DNA from: Bacillota bacterium
GTDB lineage: Bacteria > Bacillota > UBA4882 > UBA8346
Assembly (NCBI GenBank): GCA_023415835.1
Contig: JAEZJK010000005.1
Location: 1 to 5,748, forward strand
DNA length: 5,748 nucleotides
Reading direction: 5' to 3'
Part shown: in pieces, positions 1 to 5,296 of the stretch
Numbering within the stretch: position 1 is the first letter of the stretch
Layout of the letters: each line of letters starts with the position of its first letter
Position numbers and translations under genes: made by a program
The notes under the pieces: generated by a model
The model's database searches: none
What the model saw: the letters and a program-made list of their open reading frames with translations, nothing else
Told to the model about the DNA's origin: nothing

Positions 1-371
1 AATTGATGGATTTAACTGGTCTTGAGTTAAAAACCATAAAAGACCAAGCCCAGGCTGTTTTAAATTTTAAGAAGGCCGGAATTTATTTACCTTGTTTAAC
101 ATTAGGGAAAGATGGATGTTTGGTTGCTTTGGAAGATGGAGTTTATCATTTTAATTCGCCCCCAGTTCAAGTTGTGAATACAGTTGGTTCGGGAGACGCT
201 TTTATAGCCGGATGCGCAGTGGGCCTAAAACGAGGGCTTAATCTGATGGAAACCATTAAGTTGGGAATGGCCTGCGGAACGGCTAATACTCAATTTTTCC
301 AGACCGGAATGATTTCCAATGATTTAGTTGCGTCCTATTTAAAATTAATCAGTGTAACCCAAGTACTCTGA
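1..371 (+). CDS. PfkB-family carbohydrate kinase, C-terminal part (5' end outside window)
   Basis: This is the end of a ribokinase/PfkB-fold kinase, which transfers phosphate from ATP to a sugar or sugar phosphate in the cytoplasm. The frame is already open at the left edge (codons start at base 3), so the TTG at 3 is most likely an internal leucine and about 60% of the gene is missing. Two family landmarks are visible in the 122 residues seen: the TLGKDGCLV strand (33-41), and the second PfkB signature NTVGSGDAFIAG (59-70), whose Asp at 65 (codon 195-197) is the expected catalytic base and whose GSGD forms the anion hole. The following GTAN (92-95) fits the nucleotide-binding region. The VGSGDAFIAG version resembles the 1-phosphofructokinase / tagatose-6-phosphate kinase branch, but the substrate-binding N-terminus is absent, so the substrate is not assigned. 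It ends at TGA 369-371. Confidence 0.93.
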   Translation, partial: LMDLTGLELKTIKDQAQAVLNFKKAGIYLPCLTLGKDGCLVALEDGVYHFNSPPVQVVNTVGSGDAFIAGCAVGLKRGLNLMETIKLGMACGTANTQFFQTGMISNDLVASYLKLISVTQVL

Positions 372-379
372 TAAATTAT

Positions 380-425
380 ATATGTTGCAATAAGTTTTTT
401 GACCGCCTGGATTATTGCAACATAT
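380..425. repeat. Perfect 14-bp inverted repeat, 18-nt loop
   Basis: Arms 380-393 (ATATGTTGCAATAA) and 412-425 (TTATTGCAACATAT) are exact reverse complements around an 18-base centre. It starts 8 bases after the kinase stop. Neither strand has a T-run directly after the stem, so it is not a classical intrinsic terminator, although it may act as a 3'-end stabiliser or weak terminator for the kinase transcript. A large dyad operator is an alternative. Symmetry is seen directly; function is not known. Confidence 0.85.
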
Positions 426-437
426 TTACCTTAATCC

Positions 438-523
438 ATAAATTGAAATAAACACTGTAATTTGCTCTTTTCCATCCATGGTTTAAGGATGGAAAAGCAT
501 CAACAAAATTTATTTCAATTTAT
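438..523. repeat. 86-bp nested inverted repeat upstream of phoU
   Basis: The outer arms 438-452 (ATAAATTGAAATAAA) and 509-523 are perfect 15-bp reverse complements. Nested inside is a second perfect stem, 467-477 (CTTTTCCATCC) with 487-497, around a 9-base loop. The two stems are separated by unpaired 453-466 and 498-508. The whole element could fold as one long hairpin ending 31 bases before the phoU start codon, so it lies in or just upstream of the 5' leader. Candidates are an RNA leader structure, a dyad operator, or a miniature palindromic mobile element with 15-bp terminal repeats. No flanking target-site duplication is evident. Confidence 0.85.
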
Positions 524-554
524 ATAGATAATAATTATTTTTTGGAGAGCTTAA

Positions 555-1217
555 ATGGCTATACGCTTAAATGCTTATGATCGGGCATTGATTGAAATCG
601 GAAATCGCTTACTTACCATGAACGAATTAGTGAGTAAGTATTTGAGTGAGGCAATGAATTCATTTATTACCCAAGATGCTGTTAAAGCTAAAGAGGTAAT
701 CGACGGCGATGAAGCTGTCGATGCCATGGAAGAATCTCTGGAAATGGAGTCGCTTGAGTTGATCTCCTTACAACAGCCAATGGCTCGGGACTTGCGATTT
801 TTAGCGGCAGCTATGAGGATTGGCCGTGAACTGGAAAGAATCAATGACTACGCCTGTGACATCGCCGAATTAACAATTGGTTTTAAAAAAAGGATTCCTT
901 TTTTTAAGCCATTAGTTGTTTTGCCCCATATGGCCGAACTGGTTCGGGGGATGATGCAAAAGAGTATGAAAGCATATATTGAAAAAAACATTACATTAGC
1001 CCGACAAATGGATCAAGACGATGATGCGGTTGATCAATTATTTGTAATATTACTTGAAGAATTAACAGGCTATATGAAAAAAAATGCTGAATATGTCGAC
1101 CAGGCTAGTAGCCTATTATTAGCTGCGAGATATTTGGAGAGAATCGGTGATCATATTGTCAATATAGCGGAGATGGTCATTTTTACCGATACCGGCGAGC
1201 GACACCCTTTTAAATAA
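555..1217 (+). CDS. phoU: Phosphate signalling/transport regulator PhoU
   Basis: PhoU is a cytoplasmic, metal-binding all-helical protein that links phosphate transport to control of the PhoR/PhoB(P) two-component system and limits phosphate uptake. The 220 residues match the usual length. The two three-helix repeats are clear: the first carries QQPMARDLR (73-81) and RELERINDYACDIAE (91-105), the second ARYLERIGDHIVNIAE (191-206). Each has the E/DxxxD metal-cluster motif (E94-RIN-D98 and E195-RIG-D199). The ATG at 555 is supported by GGAGAG at 544-549, six bases upstream. The transporter gene starts 52 bases after the stop on the same strand, so the pair is probably co-transcribed. No convincing Pho box was found by eye in the upstream gap, which instead holds two large inverted repeats. 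Here PhoU is paired with a Na/Pi transporter rather than with pstSCAB, at least within the window. Confidence 0.96.
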   Translation: MAIRLNAYDRALIEIGNRLLTMNELVSKYLSEAMNSFITQDAVKAKEVIDGDEAVDAMEESLEMESLELISLQQPMARDLRFLAAAMRIGRELERINDYACDIAELTIGFKKRIPFFKPLVVLPHMAELVRGMMQKSMKAYIEKNITLARQMDQDDDAVDQLFVILLEELTGYMKKNAEYVDQASSLLLAARYLERIGDHIVNIAEMVIFTDTGERHPFK

Positions 1218-1269
1218 ATAGTGGGTATGGCCTTTGATGCGGAAGAATTTTTGAAAACGGGAGCCGAAG

Positions 1270-2883
1270 ATGAATGCATTGACATCTTTGTTGGGTTTAG
1301 CAGGTGGTTTGGGGTTTTTCATTTATGGTATGCAACTTTGTTCAGAGGGTTTGCAAAAAGTCGCCGCCCATCGTATAAAACAATTCATTAGAACTTTGAC
1401 TAACAACCCGCTATTAGGGTTGTTAGTTGGCGCTTTGGTGACTATCGGACTGCAAAGCAGCAGTGCTACTTCTGCATTGGTAGTAGGTTTCGTCAGCGCT
1501 AACCTTATGACTTTATCCCAAGCATTGGGGGTGTTTTTAGGATCGGCGATCGGGGCTTCAATGACCACCCAACTAATTGCTTTTAAAAGTACCGGATTGG
1601 CTTTGGCTTTAATATTTACCGGTATGGTCCTTTATATGTTTTCCAAACGTTCCGGTTTACGTAGCATCGGCCAGACGGTCTTGGGATTTGGACTTTTATT
1701 TTACGGGATATTTGTGATGTCTTCAGCTACTGCCCCGGTCAAAGATTATCCACTGGTAGTGAAGGCGTTGATTAACCTTGAACATTATCCGGTACTGGAG
1801 TTTTTGATGGCATTGGTGACTACGGCAATCATTCAGTCCAGTCCGGCTTTTTTAGCTTTATTGATGTCTTTAGCCGCACACGGGTTAATAGGTCCATTCG
1901 CCGTCATTCCTTTTGTTTTAGGGGCTCATTTGGGCGGTACTGTAACTGGAGTCATCTCCAGTATTGGAGCGCCTGGAGTTGATGCCAAACGGGCGGCTGT
2001 GGCAAACTTTGGCTTTAAGTTAATTAATGGTTTATTGTTTTTACCATTCTATAAACCATTGACGGAGATTGTAATGTTAAGTTCATCTGATTTAACTCGT
2101 CAGATTGCTAATTCCCATACCTTGTTCTCTTTCATCATGGCCCTGGGCTTTTTGCCTTTTACCAAATTGTCAGCCGAGTTAATGGAATACTTTATGCCCA
2201 ATAAAACTACGGACGTAAATGATGCGCTTTATTTGGATGAAAATCTATTAGAAATCCCAGAATTGGCTATTGATCATGCACGGATGCAAACGTTGGAAAT
2301 GGCGAGAATCGTTAATGAAGAGATGTTGGCGAATACAATTCCCGTATTACGTGATAATGATGTTCCGATATTGGACCGGATCAATCAAGTTGAGCCGACA
2401 GTTGACGCGCTCTATAAAAAGATCAGCTGTTATGTAACAAGTCTTGGTAATAATCGGATTTCAGACGATTTAATGCAACGTAGCATTCAAATTCTTTATG
2501 TGGCCAATGATTTGGAACATATCGGCGATATCATGAGTAATATCGTTAAAAATGCCCATAAGATCCGAAACCAGGGAATAGCTTTTTCATCGAAAGGGCT
2601 GGAGGAGTTGGAGGCAATGTTTGTCTTGGTTCGAGAACAATTTGATTTAGCCCTTAAGGCGTTCGAGAATAGCGATCAAACATTGGCAATGCAGGTTATT
2701 AAAGAACACCCCAAAATCTTGCGTCTGGAGAAGGAACTTCGTTATAATCATTTTGAACGGATGCAAGGCGGTAATCAAAAAACCATTACCACCAGCGCTG
2801 TACATTTGGATCTGATTGAAGGATTTTTGCGTATTGATGGGCACGCAGTAAATATCGCTCAAGTAGTCGTAGGGATTGTCTAG
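1270..2883 (+). CDS. Na/Pi cotransporter family protein with C-terminal PhoU-like domain
   Basis: This is a membrane protein of the bacterial NptA/YjbB type (SLC34-like), expected to move phosphate with sodium across the cytoplasmic membrane. The 537 residues comprise about 310 residues of hydrophobic membrane segments in two inverted repeats, then a cytoplasmic helical PhoU-like domain (about 335-537). Repeat 1 has the hallmark QSSSATSAL (62-70) and repeat 2 the corresponding QSSPAFLAL (189-197). The sites where the family normally shows GANIGTT read GSAIGASMTT (91-100) and GAHLGGTVT (218-226), so the conserved Asn is absent from both repeats. The PhoU-like part carries DLEHIGD (414-420; E416/D420) and LRIDGHAVNIA (520-530). 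The ATG at 1270 is fixed by GGGAG at 1259-1263, six bases upstream, and by an in-frame TGA at 1252. It follows phoU by 52 bases. Family is secure; phosphate as substrate is inferred from family and from the PhoU neighbour. Confidence 0.93.
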   Translation: MNALTSLLGLAGGLGFFIYGMQLCSEGLQKVAAHRIKQFIRTLTNNPLLGLLVGALVTIGLQSSSATSALVVGFVSANLMTLSQALGVFLGSAIGASMTTQLIAFKSTGLALALIFTGMVLYMFSKRSGLRSIGQTVLGFGLLFYGIFVMSSATAPVKDYPLVVKALINLEHYPVLEFLMALVTTAIIQSSPAFLALLMSLAAHGLIGPFAVIPFVLGAHLGGTVTGVISSIGAPGVDAKRAAVANFGFKLINGLLFLPFYKPLTEIVMLSSSDLTRQIANSHTLFSFIMALGFLPFTKLSAELMEYFMPNKTTDVNDALYLDENLLEIPELAIDHARMQTLEMARIVNEEMLANTIPVLRDNDVPILDRINQVEPTVDALYKKISCYVTSLGNNRISDDLMQRSIQILYVANDLEHIGDIMSNIVKNAHKIRNQGIAFSSKGLEELEAMFVLVREQFDLALKAFENSDQTLAMQVIKEHPKILRLEKELRYNHFERMQGGNQKTITTSAVHLDLIEGFLRIDGHAVNIAQVVVGIV

Positions 2884-3199
2884 ACTGAATTTAGGAAAGC
2901 GGCTTAAATTACAAAAGATGATTAGTTAATGCCCAAAACCAACACATTAACATAAATCATATACTTAATGGAAAAAGCGGAGCACGGCAATTTGCGGTCA
3001 CTATAAGTCTCATTGAACAATCCCGTACTGACCGGTGGCGCTGTCTCTCGCATATTAATATCTTGCCGTATTCTAAGTAAGTCTTATCGGTGAGGCCAAG
3101 ATACTTTACTATGAGAAAATATATTTGGAGCGCTAAGGCCGGGAGTAAATCGATCTTTCATCGGACTCCACCTTTTATTGGGATATTTTTTTAGTCTAC
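2884..3199. other. Region between convergent units, mostly decayed sequence
   Basis: No intact gene is present. No strong intrinsic terminator follows the transporter gene; the nearest symmetry is a perfect 7-bp inverted repeat, GTTAATG 2925-2931 with CATTAAC 2945-2951, without a T-run. Most of the stretch (about 2922-3161) is better explained on the minus strand as a frameshifted gene remnant, listed separately. A second imperfect stem is formed by GGAGT 3142-3146 and ACTCC 3165-3169 with CGAT/ATCG nested inside; it overlaps the remnant's ribosome binding site and start codon. Confidence 0.6.
2922..3161 (-). pseudogene. Frameshifted remnant of a possible small membrane protein (MKDRF start)
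   Basis: The minus strand has an excellent ribosome binding site (AGGTGGAG, plus positions 3166-3173) four bases before an ATG at 3161. The frame opens MKDRFTPGL but stops after 25 codons at 3084. A neighbouring frame, from about 3130 to 3050, reads QIYFLIVKYLGLTDKTY and continues LEYGKILI, a hydrophobic stretch that could be the continuation after a frameshift. A third frame, from about 3053 to the TAA at 2922, reads RETAPPVSTGLFNETYSD and more. MKDRF.PGL followed by a hydrophobic helix is reminiscent of small integral membrane proteins of Bacillota, but I cannot name a family with confidence. The intact oxidoreductase and its broken copy lie upstream on the same strand, so this could be the last cistron of a former operon. 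At least two frame disruptions are required. Confidence 0.4.
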
Positions 3200-3457
3200 C
3201 TACTTATTAAGGAAAAAAGGCGCTTTTCGGTTTTTAAGTTCTATGACAAAACCTTCGTTTATCCTCAAGTACAGGAAGGCCATTTGATTATACCCTTCGT
3301 CCATAACGAATTGAGCCGAACAGGCGCACTTAACCTTTTTGATATCTTGTTTCATTTCAATGACTATTACCTATAGGCCTAATTCTGCCGCAGTTTTGGC
3401 AGTCATCAGCCCTGCAGGTTCAGCGCCCACTATAGACAAATCGAATATATTTTGCAA
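3200..3457 (-). pseudogene. Decayed N-terminal paralogue of the adjacent FAD oxidoreductase
   Basis: Read on the minus strand from a TTG at 3457, the translation aligns with the start of the intact oxidoreductase next door: GAEPAGLMTAKTAAELGL against GAGPAGLMTAKTAAELGL, then VIVIE, CACSAQFVMDEGY against RACSAQFILDDGY. Identity is roughly two thirds over the first 57 codons by eye. It is broken by an amber TAG at codon 29 (plus 3371-3373, where the intact gene has Lys29), and then by TAG at 3200-3202 and TAA at 3191-3193. The second Gly of the dinucleotide-binding GxGxxG is Glu13. Homology extends upstream to the ribosome binding site (AAGGAG, plus 3467-3472; nine bases before TTG). Similarity fades after about residue 80, and nothing convincing of the remaining 340 residues is found, so the copy is also deleted or decayed downstream. 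Many differences in the conserved core are synonymous, pointing to an old duplication under selection before it decayed. Confidence 0.85.
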
Positions 3458-3477
3458 ATTAGCTAACTCCTTACAAC

Positions 3478-4767
3478 TCAATTATTAAACGTAGCTGTTA
3501 AGGTCATATTATTCATTTTTTCAATTTTTTCATAGATAAGGGGCCTTTCCCTTTGAATTTGAGCCTTGTTAGCTAAAATGGAATCCCAAATAAGTTTGGG
3601 AGTTTTATATTGACTGTAGGTGCCTTCTAATGTTTTTCCTTCAACCAGGGCAAAAAGATAGTCCAGTTCATCATCGGAATAGGTGGGAACCAGCGCATAA
3701 CCTTGAGATACCAGCAGGTAATCGTCACGATTAAATTCAAAGGATTCGTTCCACCAACGTGTATAATGTTCAAAACCATTATTTCCTTGAATTTCCTCAT
3801 TGATTGCCTTTGCTGCCTGATAGCCACAGATTAAGGCTCCTTGTACTTCAACTTCAACAAAGGCGGCACTATCGCCTATTGTAATCACATTACCGCTATA
3901 TGGCACCTTGAGTGATGAGAAAGCCTTAACGCCACATCCTTGTTTATCGATTAATTTGACATTGGCAAAGCGGTCTTTAAGCGGACTTTTTTTGGTCATA
4001 TTTTCATAAATTGATTCCGGTCTTAACGTCGCACTCCCTGAAATGGTCAATTCGAAAGTGTCGTTACCATATAAACTTGGTCCGATAATTACCGGCGAAT
4101 TGGAATAATATGCTTTTCCGTAGAAAAGGTTCCAACTGTTGGGTTGGATTCCGGATACTCCTGCAAGGATATATTTTAAGACGTGAGCTGTGGCAAATAG
4201 AACCCTGTCTTTATTGAGGCCGAAGATTCCGGTTAAATTCGCATTCGCACCCTCGGCAATGACAACTTTCTTTGTATTTGCAGTATAGTGATTATTCGCA
4301 TCTTTCAGATTTATACTTACATGGTCACCCAGATCCGATCCTCCGGATGCCACAGTTGACATTCTAACGTCCACGCCTAAGGCTTCGCATTCTTTACATA
4401 AATCATCAAGCAGTTTTCGTTTATCAAATTTTAGAGCAAATGGCCTTTGGTCCGGATGGGCGAAATGGATTCGATGCCCTTTTGGGGAGTAATAATATTT
4501 ATTAGTAACCTCAACTAAGGCTCCGGAATACTTGACCTCAAACTTATTCTTGGTAAAAATTATTTTTCCATCATCTATTTTGATGAATTCGTTTTCGTAT
4601 CCATCATCGAGAATAAATTGGGCAGAACATGCCCGACGTACACATTGTTTGTAGTTTTTATTTTTTTCAATCAGGATAACTTTCAATCCCAATTCAGCTG
4701 CAGTTTTTGCAGTCATAAGCCCTGCTGGTCCGGCACCAATAACTAATAAATCAATCATATTATTCAT
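3478..4767 (-). CDS. NAD(P)/FAD-dependent oxidoreductase, geranylgeranyl-reductase-like family
   Basis: A soluble or membrane-associated flavoprotein of 429 residues, the normal size for the family. The N-terminal Rossmann fold binds FAD: DLLVIGAGPAGLMTA with GxGxxG at 11-16, and Glu34 at the end of the second strand (VILIEKN) for the adenosine ribose. KVVIAEGANANLTG (167-180) is the internal strand motif, and NVITIGDSAAFVEVEVQG (293-310) is the C-terminal FAD ribityl-binding GD motif (G298-D299). This arrangement is shared by geranylgeranyl reductases, FixC-type and related dehydrogenases. C42 and C47 in CVRRACSAQF lie where geranylgeranyl-reductase relatives often carry a conserved cysteine. 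Substrate cannot be read from sequence; reduction of a prenyl or quinone-like substrate is only inference. The ATG at 4767 has AAGGAG 12 bases upstream (plus 4780-4785); an ATG at 4758 is a less likely alternative. The stop overlaps nothing but lies 20 bases before the decayed paralogue. Confidence 0.9.
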   Translation of the reverse strand: MNNMIDLLVIGAGPAGLMTAKTAAELGLKVILIEKNKNYKQCVRRACSAQFILDDGYENEFIKIDDGKIIFTKNKFEVKYSGALVEVTNKYYYSPKGHRIHFAHPDQRPFALKFDKRKLLDDLCKECEALGVDVRMSTVASGGSDLGDHVSINLKDANNHYTANTKKVVIAEGANANLTGIFGLNKDRVLFATAHVLKYILAGVSGIQPNSWNLFYGKAYYSNSPVIIGPSLYGNDTFELTISGSATLRPESIYENMTKKSPLKDRFANVKLIDKQGCGVKAFSSLKVPYSGNVITIGDSAAFVEVEVQGALICGYQAAKAINEEIQGNNGFEHYTRWWNESFEFNRDDYLLVSQGYALVPTYSDDELDYLFALVEGKTLEGTYSQYKTPKLIWDSILANKAQIQRERPLIYEKIEKMNNMTLTATFNN

Positions 4768-4794
4768 AGCTCTCAGCAGCTCCTTATATGAGAA

Positions 4795-4808
4795 AGCACT
4801 CTAGTGCT
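4795..4808. promoter_or_regulatory. Dyad AGCACT-ct-AGTGCT upstream of the oxidoreductase
   Basis: A perfect 6-bp inverted repeat with a 2-base centre lies 28 bases upstream of the oxidoreductase start codon, just before its ribosome binding site. Position and compact symmetry fit a repressor operator or a short RNA hairpin. The half-sites look like those of the HrcA operator (TTAGCACTC), but the 9-base spacer of that element is missing. Function is inference. Confidence 0.4.
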
Positions 4809-4865
4809 AAGGGTAAAGTGGCTTAACTTGGTGCCTATTTAAGTGGAACCCTCCCCTAACATGGT

Positions 4866-4911
4866 AAAAATCATTAATGCCATTAATAGATGCTATTAAG
4901 GTATGATTTTT
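4866..4911. repeat. Nested AT-rich inverted repeat in the oxidoreductase leader/upstream region
   Basis: Outer arms AAAAATCAT (4866-4874) and ATGATTTTT (4903-4911) are perfect 9-bp complements. Inside, TTAATAG (4883-4889) and CTATTAA (4893-4899) pair perfectly around ATG, and GCC/GGT (4879-4881 with 4900-4902) can extend the inner stem. Each strand ends in a T-run at the outer stem, so the element resembles a weak bidirectional terminator. On the minus strand it lies about 100 bases before the oxidoreductase start, where it could also be an attenuator or operator. Confidence 0.6.
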
Positions 4912-5037
4912 TCATTATTTTATTCAGTTTGAATAATACTCAAGATACGGTTTTGTTGAGGGAATTCTTGCGCTGGATGACATTGATGGGCTTATGTGGT
5001 ATTTCAAAGTCGCCGGCGCTCTTGTATAAATTTCATG

Positions 5038-5056
5038 TGTCCGCCTCGTGGGGACA
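5038..5056. repeat. Small imperfect hairpin TGTCC..GGACA
   Basis: TGTCC (5038-5042) pairs with GGACA (5052-5056), and CC (5044-5045) with GG (5050-5051) around TCGT, leaving one bulged G. The TGTCC...GGGGACAGAAGTGT pattern is reminiscent of short REP-like palindromes scattered between genes, but only one copy is present here. Confidence 0.4.
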
Positions 5057-5085
5057 GAAGTGTTCGGGTCTTATTCTTGGAGAAC

Positions 5086-5243
5086 ATGATTTCGGGTAAA
5101 CTAAAGCTGGTTGGGGAAGAAGCATTTACGGAATCAAAGAGAAGAGGGCCTGCCATTTATTGGTGGGTATCGGATTAACGTCTGTCGCTGGTGACATGGT
5201 AATCAACGGCACAAAAAAAGCAACCTCAAAAGAGGCAGCTTAA
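5086..5243 (+). pseudogene. Possible frameshifted small gene of unknown function
   Basis: A GGAG at 5079-5082 precedes an ATG at 5086, giving a 30-codon frame that begins MISGKLKLVGEEAFTESKRR and stops at 5176-5178. A different frame, open from 5100 to the TAA at 5241-5243, reads LLVGIGLTSVAGDMVINGTK then KATSKEAA, which looks like a genuine small-protein C-terminus with one hydrophobic segment. Joining the two by one frameshift near 5145 would give a protein of about 50 residues. I do not recognise the family. The last codons overlap the minus-strand terminator at 5213-5239, which weakens the case, since that sequence is explained by base pairing. Confidence 0.27.
5213..5239 (-). terminator. 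Rho-independent terminator of the right-hand minus-strand gene
   Basis: On the minus strand GCTGCCTC pairs with GAGGTTGC around a TTTT loop (plus 5232-5239 with 5220-5227; one G-U pair and one U-U mismatch), followed immediately by seven T residues (plus A-run 5213-5219). It lies 57 bases beyond the stop of the gene ending at 5297. The plus strand has no matching T-run, so it acts leftward only. Confidence 0.75.
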
Positions 5244-5296
5244 AAAACCACAACATAGTTCTTCTTTCATCAAAATGTTTTTAAAGGCTAACGGCA

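Larger units (their letters stand above)
4768..5296. other. 529-base region without an intact gene
   Basis: It contains the minus-strand upstream region of the oxidoreductase (ribosome binding site 4780-4785, dyad 4795-4808, hairpin 4866-4911), a small imperfect hairpin at 5038-5056, a possible broken small gene on the plus strand ending at 5243, and the terminator of the right-hand gene at 5213-5239. Open frames starting at 4890 and 4996 (plus) are short, overlap each other and show no family motifs. No clear -35/-10 pair for the oxidoreductase could be settled by eye. Confidence 0.6.

Noticed and set aside
380..425. Rho-independent terminator of the kinase gene
   Set aside because: The stem is AT-rich with an 18-base loop and no T-run follows on either strand, so it is listed only as an inverted repeat.
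1221..1390. Frame from GTG 1221 / ATG 1227 reading MAFDAEEFLKTGAEDE
   Set aside because: It lacks a ribosome binding site and overlaps the well-supported transporter start in another frame; it is most likely coincidental.
3371..3373. Recoded amber codon (pyrrolysine-like readthrough) in the duplicate oxidoreductase
   Set aside because: The Gly13-to-Glu change in the FAD motif, further TAG and TAA stops at 3200 and 3191, and loss of the rest of the gene point to a pseudogene.
4795..4808. HrcA operator (CIRCE) upstream of the oxidoreductase
   Set aside because: The half-sites resemble TTAGCACTC/GAGTGCTAA, but the spacer is 2 bases instead of 9 and the gene is not a chaperone.
4890..5099. 69-codon plus-strand frame from ATG 4890
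   Set aside because: Its start lies inside the hairpin at 4866-4911, it has no family motif, and its composition looks like chance translation.
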